DNA of 64,000 nt from CABQCM01 sp965145485 (GCA_965145485.1 CBCTCU010000003.1:62001-126000), one strand, 5' to 3'; shown: positions 8,410 through 17,582, counted from the first letter of the stretch. The notes: a model not told the origin generated them from the letters alone. Made by a program: numbers and translations.

Positions 8410-8426
8410 TTGTTATTTGATAACAA
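8410..8426. promoter_or_regulatory. Perfect palindrome, lac-operator-like
   Basis: TTGTTAT-TTG-ATAACAA is a perfect 7+7 palindrome ending 6 bases before the -35 box of the mannosidase promoter. The right half, ATAACAATT, matches one half of the classical lac operator. This suggests a LacI/GalR-type or similar dimeric regulator; no such gene is in the window. Confidence 0.55.
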
Positions 8427-8432
8427 TTGCGA

Positions 8433-8461
8433 TTGACATTTTCGCCTTAAAAAGGTATAAT
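8433..8461 (+). promoter_or_regulatory. Consensus sigma-A promoter of the beta-mannosidase cluster
   Basis: TTGACA (8433-8438), a 17-base spacer, and TATAAT (8456-8461) match the consensus exactly. The first start codon is 57 bases further on. Confidence 0.9.
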
Positions 8462-8518
8462 ATGCTAGCCTGATGATACCTCTATTGGAATGTGGCCGAC
8501 TCGGAAGGAGTGAATTTC

Positions 8519-9613
8519 TTGACCCCCCAGCAGACCATTCGAAACGCCCTGCGCGGGAAGGCGGTCGGCCGGATTTTATATTGTCCTTTCCTAGACAAAC
8601 GATGGGAATCACATCGAATTGGTACCGATTGTTTGGATCGGTTTGAACTTCTCAAATCCATTGGGGCGGATTCTCTCATACGAGGTGGTATCCGCCTCTT
8701 CTTTTGTCAGCATCAGCAGGTCCAGCTCATCGTAACACAGGAAACATCTATGAAAAAATGCTATCGGTACCATACCCCCATCGGTGATTTACAGTATACC
8801 TATTGCTTTGTTCCCGGTCCAAACACCTGGTTTTTGACCGAGCGTCCGGTCAAAGCGCTTCGGGATTTGGAAGTGGTTCGATATATTTTCGATGACCTCA
8901 CGGTGATTCCCGACGCAGAGATTTTTGAAATCCATGCCGCCCGGATCGGACAAAGAGGCATTTTGGTGCCGGAGGCGGGGCTAATCCGTCCCCAGTGCTC
9001 CTTTCAGTCGCTGCTTGACTTTTGGGTAGGGACGGTAGAATTATCCCAAATGCTTACGCAAGCGCCGAGGAAAGTGGAAAACGCCTTGGAATCCATGCTG
9101 GAACGAAATTTGGAAGCCGTGGCCGTAACCAACCAGACGTCGGCAGATGCTGTCATTCTTTTTGAGGGTTCTTCCACTACGCCCCAAATGTATCAGGAAT
9201 ATATTCAGCCTGAGTTGAAAAATTGGGCAAACCTGTTGCACTACAAGGGCAAACTGCTGATATATCACGCTGGCAGCCCGCTGGAGAAGCTGTTGCCGAA
9301 AATTGCGCATTCGGGAATCGACGCTTTGGAGTGCGTGTCCTTTCGGCCTAACGATGGGATCACCATTGGGCAGATGCGGCAGGCACTGCCCGAAAGCATC
9401 ACTTTAATCGGCGGATTGGACGCCACATCGATCGGCCGAATGAGCGACAGCGAACTGGATCAATACACCCGCCAACTGCTAGCCGGTATGCCGGATGCCG
9501 GCTTTATCCTATCCGGCGCTATCGCCGGGATGCAAGGCGACGCTTTGTCCAAACATATCCTGATGTCCCATACAGTATCAAGAACAGGAGGCCAACATTA
9601 TGATCCCCTCTAG
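8519..9613 (+). CDS. Uroporphyrinogen decarboxylase (URO-D) family protein
   Basis: Encodes 364 residues. A TTG at 8519 is chosen because GGAAGGAG (8503-8510) lies 8 bases before it; an in-frame GTG at 8492 precedes that site. It opens LTPQQTIRNALRGKAVGRI, the usual N-terminus of URO-D-fold proteins. Further on are LLIYHAGSPLEKLLPKIAHSG and SITLIGGLDATSIG, matching the conserved core and late-barrel motifs. Such paralogues beside glycosidase genes are unlikely to make haem; relatives include MtaA/CmuA methyltransferases. It overlaps the GH2 start by 14 bases, so the two are co-translated. Substrate unknown. Confidence 0.8.
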   Translation: MTPQQTIRNALRGKAVGRILYCPFLDKRWESHRIGTDCLDRFELLKSIGADSLIRGGIRLFFCQHQQVQLIVTQETSMKKCYRYHTPIGDLQYTYCFVPGPNTWFLTERPVKALRDLEVVRYIFDDLTVIPDAEIFEIHAARIGQRGILVPEAGLIRPQCSFQSLLDFWVGTVELSQMLTQAPRKVENALESMLERNLEAVAVTNQTSADAVILFEGSSTTPQMYQEYIQPELKNWANLLHYKGKLLIYHAGSPLEKLLPKIAHSGIDALECVSFRPNDGITIGQMRQALPESITLIGGLDATSIGRMSDSELDQYTRQLLAGMPDAGFILSGAIAGMQGDALSKHILMSHTVSRTGGQHYDPL

Positions 9614-12128
9614 CCCAAAGACACTATCCCTCAACGGGGAATGGTCGCTGTTTTTCAGCGACGGAATGCGGGGAATGCCCAACCGGATGCATGCGCCCGA
9701 TTACCACCCGCATTGCAAGCTTCGAGCCGAGGTGCCCGGCGAGGTCCATCTGGACCTGATGCGGCAGGGGCTATTGGACGACATCTATCGGGGGGCGAAT
9801 TTTTTAAAGGCCCGATGGGTAGAGGAATATATCTGGGCGTACGAAAAGATTTTCACGCTCCCCCCTTCCGCTGTGGGGAAACGCTGCTTTTTATACTTTA
9901 CCTGTCTGGATTACTCGGCCGAAATATACGTCAACGGCGCCCTTGCGGGCCGTCACGCCAACTTTTTTCGTCCCTGCCGGCTGGATGTGACCGACCTGGT
10001 GCAGCCGGGCGATAACCGCCTGATTGTGCGCCTGGAAAGCGGTCTGTACAGTGTCAGTGAGCGGCCCATATCCCCTTATATGGACGCGACCATGTGCCCC
10101 GACCGCTTTCTGCACAAGCGTATCTGGCTGCGCAAACCGCAGAGCAGCTTTGGCTGGGATTGGGCGCCGAGAATGGTCAATGTCGGTATCCAGGGGCCGG
10201 TCTACCTGCAATGGGACGATGGGATCGGCGTGGAAGACTCCAGCATCCGCACCGGGATATCGGACGATCTGCAAACCGGCCAGGTCACCGGCAAGGTAAT
10301 CGTTCACGCGGCCCAACCTGGAAGGGCCGTCCTTTCCATGACAGTCACCCGCGACGGGCGTCCCATCGCCGATATACAGCAGGAGGTCGAGCTGGCCGCC
10401 GGCTGTCAGGAAGCCTGTATATCCCTGAGCCTATCCCAGCCCGCGCTGTGGTACCCCACCGGATACGGCGCGCAGCCGCTCTACGACGTATCGATGACGT
10501 TGTCGGACACCAAAGGCGAGTTATTATTTGACTCTCGCAAACAGATCGGCTTTCGAAAGGTGATAATCGATCAGCGCCCCCATCCGGAGAAAGGGCGGTA
10601 TTTTATCGTAACCATCAACGGCATCCCCGTTTTTGCCAAGGGAGCCAACATGGTCCCCGCCGACATGATATGGGCCAATATCGACATGCAGCGTTACGAA
10701 ACGCTCGTCGCCCGTGCAAAAGAGGCCAATATGAACTTCCTTCGCGTCTGGGGCGGCGGCGTGTACGAGAGCGACGATTTTTATCAGCTTTGTGACCGGG
10801 AGGGCATCCTGGTATGGCAGGAGTTTGTCTTTGCCTGCGCCACCTATCCCGCCACGGACAAGGGCTTTCTCGATGAGGTAAAGCAGGAGGCGGTTTATCA
10901 GGTCCGCCGGCTGAGCCATCACCCCAGCCTGGTGGTATGGTGCGGGAACAACGAAATCGACGCAGGGGTACAGGCTGTCACACAGGGGGATCAATTTACC
11001 GATTACGCCCTTTATCACCATGTGCTGCCCTCGATTCTGGCCCGGGAGGACCCGGATCGTTATTATCAGCCAAGCAGTCCTTATTCTATGCATGCGTACG
11101 ATCAGAGCTTTCAATTAGACAGCCAGGGAGACCAGCATCCCTGGTACATTGGAACGACCGGCGGCCAGGATTTTTTCACCTACCGCGACCTCGGCTGCCG
11201 CTTTGCCGATGAGGGAGGTTTTCTGGGGCCGAACAGCCTGCCCGCCCTGCACGCCTGTATGGACGACGGCCAGCGCAGGGTGCATTCCTTCCAGTTTGAG
11301 CTGCATGACAATATGATGTCGACCGCAGCCCCTCCCGGCGTGCCGCCGGATGAGGCCTATCCTCTCTGGTTAGGGCGCGACATCCGCGACGGTTCGCTGG
11401 AGGACTACTGTTATCTGGGCGGCTTTTTGCAGGGAGAAGCCTTTGGCGAATACATCGCCAACTTCCGCCGCCGTAAATTTGACAGCGCGGCCGCCGTTTT
11501 TTGGATGTATAACGACTGCTGGGACTGCTCCCGAAGCTGGACGGTCGTCGACTACCGTCTCAACCGCACCCCCTCCTTTTATCCGGTTCGCCGCGCTTTC
11601 TCCCCCATCGCAGTTTTTCTGGTGCGCACGCAGGACGTCGTGCAGGTTTATGGGGTAAACGATACTTTAGCCGATTTTCATGGCAGCTTGCGCTGCGGCG
11701 TTGTCAGCAGTGACGGCCATTATTCCAATACAAAGCAACAGGAGGTAACCCTCCCGGCCAATGCCAGCCAAACCATCGGCGAGATTGCGCTGGAAAAGGA
11801 CTTTGACCCGCGCGCCTGCCTGCCCTACGCCTTTTTGACCGATGCGCAGGGGGCTATGGTATCAAGAGCGCGCCGGTTTGAAGTGCGTTTTCATGAATTT
11901 TCCTGGTGTCAGCCGGACATCACGGTTCGCCTGCATGAGGGGCGCCTGTGCCTGACCAGCGATGTTTATGTCGCCGGCGTTTGCCTCGACCTCCATGGGG
12001 ATCGCCGGCTGGAGGACAATTTTTTCGATCTTTTTCCCGGCGAGCCTTATTCCCTCCCATGGGAGCAAACCGCTCCTCCGCCCCAGCTTCGTTATCTCAA
12101 TGCATACTTTGCACAACAAGGGGAATAG
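9600..12128 (+). CDS. Beta-mannosidase, glycoside hydrolase family 2
   Basis: Encodes 842 residues; the ATG at 9600 lies inside the end of the preceding gene, with AGGAGG 5 bases before it. The N-terminal sugar-binding domain has LSLNGEWSLFF and VPGEVHLDLMRQGLL, and the family signature SSFGWDWAPRMVNVGIQGP follows near residue 190. The catalytic barrel carries MNFLRVWGGGVYE. The acid/base is Glu452 in WCGNNEID, and the likely nucleophile is Glu538 in FADEGGFLG. There is no signal peptide, so it acts in the cytoplasm on imported manno-oligosaccharides. The length is normal for bacterial GH2 mannosidases. Specificity for mannose over other beta-glycosides is inferred from family motifs. Confidence 0.9.
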   Translation: MIPSSPKTLSLNGEWSLFFSDGMRGMPNRMHAPDYHPHCKLRAEVPGEVHLDLMRQGLLDDIYRGANFLKARWVEEYIWAYEKIFTLPPSAVGKRCFLYFTCLDYSAEIYVNGALAGRHANFFRPCRLDVTDLVQPGDNRLIVRLESGLYSVSERPISPYMDATMCPDRFLHKRIWLRKPQSSFGWDWAPRMVNVGIQGPVYLQWDDGIGVEDSSIRTGISDDLQTGQVTGKVIVHAAQPGRAVLSMTVTRDGRPIADIQQEVELAAGCQEACISLSLSQPALWYPTGYGAQPLYDVSMTLSDTKGELLFDSRKQIGFRKVIIDQRPHPEKGRYFIVTINGIPVFAKGANMVPADMIWANIDMQRYETLVARAKEANMNFLRVWGGGVYESDDFYQLCDREGILVWQEFVFACATYPATDKGFLDEVKQEAVYQVRRLSHHPSLVVWCGNNEIDAGVQAVTQGDQFTDYALYHHVLPSILAREDPDRYYQPSSPYSMHAYDQSFQLDSQGDQHPWYIGTTGGQDFFTYRDLGCRFADEGGFLGPNSLPALHACMDDGQRRVHSFQFELHDNMMSTAAPPGVPPDEAYPLWLGRDIRDGSLEDYCYLGGFLQGEAFGEYIANFRRRKFDSAAAVFWMYNDCWDCSRSWTVVDYRLNRTPSFYPVRRAFSPIAVFLVRTQDVVQVYGVNDTLADFHGSLRCGVVSSDGHYSNTKQQEVTLPANASQTIGEIALEKDFDPRACLPYAFLTDAQGAMVSRARRFEVRFHEFSWCQPDITVRLHEGRLCLTSDVYVAGVCLDLHGDRRLEDNFFDLFPGEPYSLPWEQTAPPPQLRYLNAYFAQQGE

Positions 12129-12609
12129 CCTGCGCCGCGCAACCCTCCGAACCAAAGGGCGAACCGCACCGGACTGGACGGCTCCATCGCCGGAAACCCG
12201 GTCGTGCCTATATGCACACGATGGCAAATGAACTGTCTTCTCTGGAAAAGAAATCGGTAAAAAGCATAAAAAACAGTGGAAATATTCGGTGTGGTGTGCT
12301 AAAATGTTCAGAGCTTAAAGGCAGCGGGAATATCCGAATTGGGTACTCCCCCTCCCCATATTAGACCGCCGGCCACAGGCTGCATAGCCGCCACGGGCCG
12401 AAAAAGGTCAGGGGGCGACTACCCCGAACGTCCCGCTGTGAAGGCACATGGAACAGCCGCCGGGCGCCGCGCATATTTCACGGGCAGTCCAAGGAAGAGT
12501 CCTGTTTCGATCAAGAAGCGCGATGCTGGTTGAGCCCTTGATTCCAAGTGGGAATGTGGGACGTAGGGCTGGATTCCATACGATTTTTGCTTAGAAAGAA
12601 GGATACGAT
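12129..12609. other. Intergenic gap between GH2 and the second URO-D gene
   Basis: No gene is supported. The first half is GC-rich without a terminator; the second contains short repeats such as GATTCCA and a Shine-Dalgarno-like GAAGG at 12598-12602. Whether the downstream gene has its own promoter is unclear. Confidence 0.4.
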
Positions 12610-13620
12610 ATGACGTCGAGAGAATTGGTGAAGGCTACGCTGGAATTTCGAAACACCTCCGACCGGGTTCCCCGCCAGCTTTGGGAGCTTCCCTGGGCTT
12701 TCATTCATTATCCGCAGGAAGTGCAGCGCCTGAGGGAGGACTTTGTCTGGGACTTCGGCGGGCCGGCCACTGTCTATTCCGACTATCCTGTAACCTCCGG
12801 TTCCCCGTCGGAGGTCGGGGAATATGTGGACGAATGGGGCTGCACCTTCGTCAACCTGTGCCGGGGCATCATCGGCGAGGTCAAGGAGCCGCTGGTCAAG
12901 GAAGACGACTGGAGCGATGTGGATAAAGTACGCATCCCCGAAGGCTGGTTGAGCTTTGACGTTGAAATGGCCAATCGTTCCTGCGCCGAGTCGGATTTAT
13001 TCCTGTTCGGAGGATGCTGCCCGCGGCCTTTTGAGCAGTTGCAGTTTATCCGCGGGACGGCCGAATTGTACATGGATTTGTGCGATCCCCCGAAAAAGAT
13101 GCTCGAATTCATGGAAAAGATGCATGACCTGTACTGCCGCATGCTGACCAAATGGGCGCAGACCGACGTCGACGCGCTGCAATTTATGGACGACTGGGGA
13201 AGCCAGAAGGCGCTGTTAATCAATCCCAAGCTCTGGCGGCAGTATTTTGGCCCCATGTATCGGGATTACATCGATATCGCCCACCGCCACGGCAAAAAGG
13301 CTTTCATGCATTCCGACGGCCATACTCTCGCTATCCTTCCCGATCTGATTGATATGGGGTTGGATGCCATCAACACGCAAATATTCTGCATTGGAATCGA
13401 TAAGCTCAAAGAGTTCCGGGGTAAGATCACCTTCTGGGGGGAAATTGACCGTCAGAATCTGCTTCCCTATGCAACCACCGAGCAGATTGCCGACGCTGTG
13501 CGCTCGGTCTACGACACCCTGTGGGCCGACGGCGGCTGCATCGCCCAATGTGAATTTGGAGCCGGCTCCAATCCCGACAACGTCTATCAGGTATTCCAAA
13601 CCTGGAGCGAGCTTCGCTGA
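12610..13620 (+). CDS. Uroporphyrinogen decarboxylase (URO-D) family protein
   Basis: Encodes 336 residues from the ATG at 12610, 7 bases after GAAGG. The fold markers are clear: ELVKATLEFRNTSDRVPRQLW at the start, DDWGSQKALLINPKLWRQYF near residue 195, HRHGKKAFMHSDGHTLAILP near 225, and ITFWGEIDRQNLLP near 275. It is a distant paralogue of the 8519 protein and closer to the methyltransferase-like subgroup. A strong terminator follows. No corrinoid protein or porphyrin gene is adjacent, so a haem role is unlikely. It may work with the mannosidase on a modified glycoside, which is only inferred from neighbourhood. Confidence 0.8.
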   Translation: MTSRELVKATLEFRNTSDRVPRQLWELPWAFIHYPQEVQRLREDFVWDFGGPATVYSDYPVTSGSPSEVGEYVDEWGCTFVNLCRGIIGEVKEPLVKEDDWSDVDKVRIPEGWLSFDVEMANRSCAESDLFLFGGCCPRPFEQLQFIRGTAELYMDLCDPPKKMLEFMEKMHDLYCRMLTKWAQTDVDALQFMDDWGSQKALLINPKLWRQYFGPMYRDYIDIAHRHGKKAFMHSDGHTLAILPDLIDMGLDAINTQIFCIGIDKLKEFRGKITFWGEIDRQNLLPYATTEQIADAVRSVYDTLWADGGCIAQCEFGAGSNPDNVYQVFQTWSELR

Positions 13621-13673
13621 CATCCTGTGGGATATCCGCGCCGGCACATCGGCCTGGATTTTAAAACAAGACG

Positions 13674-13706
13674 CCGCCACAAAAGCCGAAACTGCTTTTG
13701 TGGCGG
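13674..13706 (+). terminator. Terminator of the URO-D/GH2 cluster
   Basis: CCGCCACAAAAGC and GCTTTTGTGGCGG are perfect 13-base arms, followed by GAATTTTTA. Confidence 0.9.
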
Positions 13707-13955
13707 GAATTTTTATGATATACCATTTTTAGCCAACGGCCAAAATGTCTGGAAAATCCACATACTCGATATGGGCTCTGTAATGGGGAGCCTGAGGCAA
13801 GGGGTATAAATTCTAATGATTCACCTCGGCCACCCCTCGATACGCTTTGCCCTGCCCCAGCTTAAGGGGGGGCATCAACCTGAAAAATTTTGGCCTGGTT
13901 GTCCTTTATCGAAACGAATCTCCACCCCAAGGCTTATGGTTCCAGTGACAAAAAT
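13707..13955. other. Intergenic spacer between converging units
   Basis: No gene or clear signal seen. Flanked by the plus-strand terminator at 13674-13706 and the minus-strand terminator at 13956-13987. Confidence 0.5.
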
Positions 13956-13987
13956 ACCCCGCGCTTGCTATGCGACAAGCGCGGGGT
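13956..13987 (-). terminator. Terminator of the acpS-nnr operon
   Basis: ACCCCGCGCTTG and CAAGCGCGGGGT are perfect arms with ATTTTTGTC following on the minus strand. It lies 12 bases past the lipoprotein stop. Confidence 0.9.
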
Positions 13988-13999
13988 AAAAAACATTTT

Positions 14000-14512
14000 T
14001 TACGACGGCACCGGCGTAAACGCTGCCTCAAAATTCACAGCCGGAATACGCAGGCTTTCGATTTGACCGCTCGCCGTGTTGTACTCAAGAGTAAAGGCCC
14101 CATCCTCGCCCTGCCCGCTGCAAACCAGAAGATCGCCCAGCCGGTCTTTGACAGCCAGCGCGCCCTTTGCCGCCGCCGCATCCAGGCAGCGCAGCAGCAC
14201 CGAGGCGAAAGCCGTCTTGGGAAGGGCCTCGCTGTCCAGCGTATAGCTCAATCCTTTGAAGCTCAACTGCAAATCGCTGCCGTCCCAATCGAACACCATC
14301 CCCTCGATCTCGGACGGCTGGTTCACCGTCAGCCTGCAAACGCCGGCCGCGGTACGCTCCAATCTCCCCTGCGCGGTGATGTCGCCATACTGGATGGACA
14401 CATCACACAGCATGCCGCCATTGAGGTCCAGCGTTTCCGGCTGTTGCCGGCATCCGGCCAAGAGTACGAGCAGACAAAGGGCCAACGCAACAGCGACCCA
14501 TCGCAATTTCAT
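14000..14512 (-). CDS. Predicted lipoprotein of unknown function
   Basis: Encodes 170 residues with a lipoprotein signal sequence: positively charged MKLR, hydrophobic VAVALALCLLVLL, and lipobox LAGC with Cys21. The mature part is mostly beta-strand-like (DVSIQYGDITAQGRL, SDLQLSFKGLSYTLD), suggestive of a LolA-type or small beta-barrel fold. It is the last gene of the operon DUF6106-acpS-nnr and is followed directly by a terminator. It would sit on the outer face of the cytoplasmic membrane. No function is assigned. Confidence 0.75.
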   Translation of the reverse strand: MKLRWVAVALALCLLVLLAGCRQQPETLDLNGGMLCDVSIQYGDITAQGRLERTAAGVCRLTVNQPSEIEGMVFDWDGSDLQLSFKGLSYTLDSEALPKTAFASVLLRCLDAAAAKGALAVKDRLGDLLVCSGQGEDGAFTLEYNTASGQIESLRIPAVNFEAAFTPVPS

Positions 14513-14560
14513 AGTGACACCGTGCCTTTCTCAAAAAACTTGGCGCAGCGTCGCAAAATC

Positions 14561-16105
14561 TCAGCCCAGCTCTCCCCTTTCCGCTTGTGCAAAGCTCTCG
14601 GCCAGCGTTTCCAGCATCTGGCTGGGTTGCATGGCCCGGGCCGACCAGCGGTTAGCGGCCATGTCGCCCGCAAGCCCATGAAAATAAACCGCTATGGCCG
14701 CCGCCGTATCCGGCGCAAGGCCCTGGGCGATCAGGGAGGCGACCATCCCGGCGAGCAGGTCTCCGCTCCCCCCTTTGGCCATCCCGTGGTTGCCCGTGCG
14801 ATTGACATAAATTCGCCCGTCGGCCGAAGCAATCAGCGTTCCAGCCCCCTTGAGAACGAGGGTGACGCCATGCTCGCGCGCAAAGCCGGACGCTATTTCA
14901 GCCCGGTTTTGTTGTACCTCTTTCGCTGTGCATCCCAGCAGCCGCGCCATCTCGCCGGGATGCGGCGTAAGCACCACCGGGGCCTTCGCCGCGCCTAATA
15001 AATGTATATTCTTTGCCACGCAATTTATGCCGTCGGCATCCAGAACAACCGGCGCTTGATCTTGGGAAAGCAGATACTCCACCACCGCCATCGTATCGGG
15101 GCCGACCCCCATCCCGCAGCCGGCCAGACAGGCCGACGCACGCGACAGGCTTTGGTGGAGGCGGCCAATGGCCGACTGAGCGACCATACCGCTTGGCGTC
15201 TCCTCCAGCGGCGTAATGATCTGCTCGACCAGATGGCCCGCAAGCACCGGATAAAGCGAACGAGGCGCGCAGACCTCTACCAGCCCCGCGCCGCAGCAGG
15301 AGGCCGCGCGGGCCGACAAAACGGCAGCCCCCGCCATCCCTACGCTGCCGCACAGGGCAACAACCCGGCCGAAATCCCCTTTGTTGGAGTTGGCCGCCCG
15401 TTTGGGGAGGCCAGCGACCGCAAAGGATGCGTCCACCGTCTGCATCTGCTGGGACGCGGCGCGCATCGCCTCCTCCGGCGCGCCGACCCCCGCGACAAGG
15501 ACCTCGCCGCAGTACTCCGCCGCAGGATAAATGACGTGCGCCGGCTTCAGGGAATGAAAGGTAACGGTCTGGCTTGCGCGAAAGCACTCCCCCTCCACCC
15601 GCGCACTGTCGCACTGCGCGCCGCTGGGCAGATCGATGGATATCATCGGCTTGTTCATCTGATTGCATTGTGCGATCAGCGAGGCCAAAGGCTCTCGGGG
15701 TGCGCCGTGAAACCCGGTGCCAAACAAAGCGTCGATGAGCACATCGGCCTGCTGAATGGCTGTCTTGGCCGAGGCTGCCACCGCGTAATCCACCGCCGGA
15801 ACCCCTAACGAGGTGGCGCGTAGAAGCATCTCGGCGGCGTCGGCGGTAGAAGGCGGCCCCATGAGCAGCACAATGGTCGCCTGGGCCCCATCCTGGGCCA
15901 AACGACGGGCGGCGACAAAACCGTCGCCGCCATTGTTTCCACGCCCGCAGAGCACGGCAATCCGTTTGCCCTGCGCGCCATATCGCTCCCTCACCATACG
16001 GGCGACGGCAGTCCCAGCGTTTTCCATTAAGCGGATATGCTTCATGCCCGCCTGGGAGGCGCGCTGCTCCAACTCCTTGGTCTGCTGGCTGTTGAGCACG
16101 ATCAT
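14561..16105 (-). CDS. nnr: Bifunctional NAD(P)H-hydrate repair enzyme
   Basis: Encodes 514 residues, two fused domains. The N-terminal epimerase (NnrE/YjeF_N, residues 1-215) has CGRGNNGGDGFVAARRL and a DALFGTGFHG motif. The C-terminal ADP-dependent dehydratase (NnrD, 230-500) has VVLTPHPGEMARLLG and the nucleotide-binding GNHGMAKGGSGDLLAGM. Together they repair damaged NADH/NADPH hydrates. The start overlaps the acpS stop (ATGA), so the two are translationally coupled, a frequent pairing in Firmicutes. Length and motifs are complete. Confidence 0.95.
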   Translation of the reverse strand: MIVLNSQQTKELEQRASQAGMKHIRLMENAGTAVARMVRERYGAQGKRIAVLCGRGNNGGDGFVAARRLAQDGAQATIVLLMGPPSTADAAEMLLRATSLGVPAVDYAVAASAKTAIQQADVLIDALFGTGFHGAPREPLASLIAQCNQMNKPMISIDLPSGAQCDSARVEGECFRASQTVTFHSLKPAHVIYPAAEYCGEVLVAGVGAPEEAMRAASQQMQTVDASFAVAGLPKRAANSNKGDFGRVVALCGSVGMAGAAVLSARAASCCGAGLVEVCAPRSLYPVLAGHLVEQIITPLEETPSGMVAQSAIGRLHQSLSRASACLAGCGMGVGPDTMAVVEYLLSQDQAPVVLDADGINCVAKNIHLLGAAKAPVVLTPHPGEMARLLGCTAKEVQQNRAEIASGFAREHGVTLVLKGAGTLIASADGRIYVNRTGNHGMAKGGSGDLLAGMVASLIAQGLAPDTAAAIAVYFHGLAGDMAANRWSARAMQPSQMLETLAESFAQAERGELG

Positions 16106-16479
16106 TCGGGCGTTCCCCTTTCCTCCTGCGCCACCACGACGGCGGCCGCCATTTCATTGGTGTGCGTCAGGCTGACGGCAAAGGTCAGCCCCATCTCCCG
16201 CGCCAGCCGCTCTGCCCGGCCGGACAAGCTGAGATAAGGCGCGCCCAGTTCATCGTGCAAGAGTTGCACCTCCGTCAACGAGAACCCCCTGATCCCAGTG
16301 CCGAGGGCCTTGGAAAAGGCCTCCTTCGCCGCAAAGGCCGCGGCGGCCGACTGGGGTGCGAAGCGGCGGAGCATCCATTCCTCCCGTTCCCGCTCGCCAA
16401 AGACCCGCTCGACAAAATGCGCGTGCTCCAGGCATCCGGCCATACGGGATATCTCCACCATATCAAGCCCGATCCGCAT
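16102..16479 (-). CDS. acpS: Holo-[acyl-carrier-protein] synthase
   Basis: Encodes 125 residues from the ATG at 16479 (MRIGLDMVEISRM), the standard AcpS N-terminus; a longer frame upstream is not conserved. The two signature motifs are present: GLDMVEI with the metal-binding Asp, and FAAKEAFSKALGTG with the second metal ligand and CoA-binding Lys. It transfers phosphopantetheine from CoA to ACP for fatty-acid synthesis. The gene overlaps the end of the upstream membrane-protein gene by 17 bases and the start of nnr by 4. Confidence 0.95.
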   Translation of the reverse strand: MRIGLDMVEISRMAGCLEHAHFVERVFGEREREEWMLRRFAPQSAAAAFAAKEAFSKALGTGIRGFSLTEVQLLHDELGAPYLSLSGRAERLAREMGLTFAVSLTHTNEMAAAVVVAQEERGTPE

Positions 16480-16993
16480 CGTGCAGCACCTGCCTGGGCA
16501 AAAACTGACGGATGGCCCCAAGCACCCTCTCGTTGGGGGTGATGACGATCAAGGTGTGCCCCTGCTCGGCCAGGCGGACGGTCAAAAAGTACTGCTCGTC
16601 CGACGGCTTGCGCGATATGGCAATCACTTTTTTGTCGTAGTGAATATTTTGGTGAGCGGCGGGATCATAGCGGCCAAAGCGCTCGACATTTTTGCATTCG
16701 AGCGAGACCAGACGGCGGCGCTTGGATTTGGCCGTGATCTTGTCCAGATCAAAATACCCGTTGGTCAGCGCATATTCGTACTCAATGTTCATCGAACGGG
16801 AGAGATAATACATCCCCACCCACATGAGCAGCACCACCAGCGCGACGGCCATAAAGATAAAGTGGTAATTCAGATAAGTAAACAGCAGAGCCCACACACC
16901 GATGAAAATACCAAACACCCAAATGCCGGTCTGCAAAAAAATCTCTCCAAAGCTTTTTCGCTTGGATACAATTTGCTCAAAAAACGTGTCCAT
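16463..16993 (-). CDS. DUF6106-like membrane protein
   Basis: Encodes 176 residues from the ATG at 16993 (MDTFFEQIVSKRK), preceded by AGGGGG at 7 bases. Two closely spaced membrane segments lie at about residues 22-44 and 46-66. A cytoplasmic part follows with EYEYALTNGYFDLDKI and KSKRRRLVSLECKNVERFG, a PH-like strand pattern. It resembles the DUF6106 proteins found in Clostridia next to acpS; no function is known. It is the first gene of its operon, with a good promoter at 17046-17074. Confidence 0.7.
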   Translation of the reverse strand: MDTFFEQIVSKRKSFGEIFLQTGIWVFGIFIGVWALLFTYLNYHFIFMAVALVVLLMWVGMYYLSRSMNIEYEYALTNGYFDLDKITAKSKRRRLVSLECKNVERFGRYDPAAHQNIHYDKKVIAISRKPSDEQYFLTVRLAEQGHTLIVITPNERVLGAIRQFLPRQVLHDADRA

Positions 16994-17045
16994 GACAAAG
17001 CCCCCTACGGTAGATTCCATAAAACCACATTGGTAAATCGGGGTT

Positions 17046-17074
17046 ATTATATCACAAAGTTGACAATATTACAA
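17046..17074 (-). promoter_or_regulatory. Promoter of the DUF6106-acpS-nnr operon
   Basis: On the minus strand TTGTAA, a 17-base spacer and TATAAT. It is divergent from the pheST promoter 20 bases away. Confidence 0.75.
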
Positions 17075-17093
17075 TCTTTCATGCAAAAAGCAG

Positions 17094-17122
17094 TTGCAAT
17101 CCGAAAGCGTTAATGCTATGAT
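17094..17122 (+). promoter_or_regulatory. Promoter of the pheST T-box transcript
   Basis: TTGCAA, a 17-base spacer and TATGAT, placing the transcript start near 17129, just before the T-box stem I. Confidence 0.75.
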
Positions 17123-17128
17123 GATAAC

Positions 17129-17392
17129 AACAATCAAACGCTTGGATGGAGAGAGTAAGCATTCTTGCCGGCGCACAGAGAAAGGTTGCCTTGGGCTGAA
17201 AGCGACCTGCGTTGTGGCGGATGCCGAAGTTCACTCCGGAGCGGCGCGGCTGAACTGGCCCTGGGGCTTGGCGTAGGCTGCGACGGGTGGCGCCGTTACC
17301 GGCCACAGGAGTGTTTGCTCTTAAGAAGCAAAAAATTGGGTGGTACCGCGAAAGTGCACTTTCGTCCCGATATGGGAGGAAAGTGTTTTTTT
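17129..17392 (+). promoter_or_regulatory. T-box riboswitch (tRNA-Phe) controlling pheST
   Basis: The T-box sequence GGGTGGTACCGCG is at 17338-17350. The competing terminator CACTTTCGTCCC/GGGAGGAAAGTG with a TTTTTTT run ends at 17392. In the stem I specifier loop GAAG-TTC-ACTCCGGAG, the TTC at 17230-17232 is a Phe codon, matching the downstream pheS. A GAGAGTA element near 17150 fits the start of stem I. Uncharged tRNA-Phe would favour the antiterminator. A leader of about 190 bases without a gene separates it from pheS. Confidence 0.93.
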
Positions 17393-17582
17393 ATTGCCGG
17401 GCAAACGCATTCCCCGCCGCCAGCCGGCCAGCCGCGCCTGTGGGGGAGGATGGCACAGAGAAAGGCAACTTTCACGGCGGGGGAAAAGTCCCCGCTTTTC
17501 CCCCGCCGCCCGCCGCGATAAGGCCGCCCGAAAATCACGCAGCAAATCCACTTCTTCAATCCACCGAAAAGGAGTCATTGTC

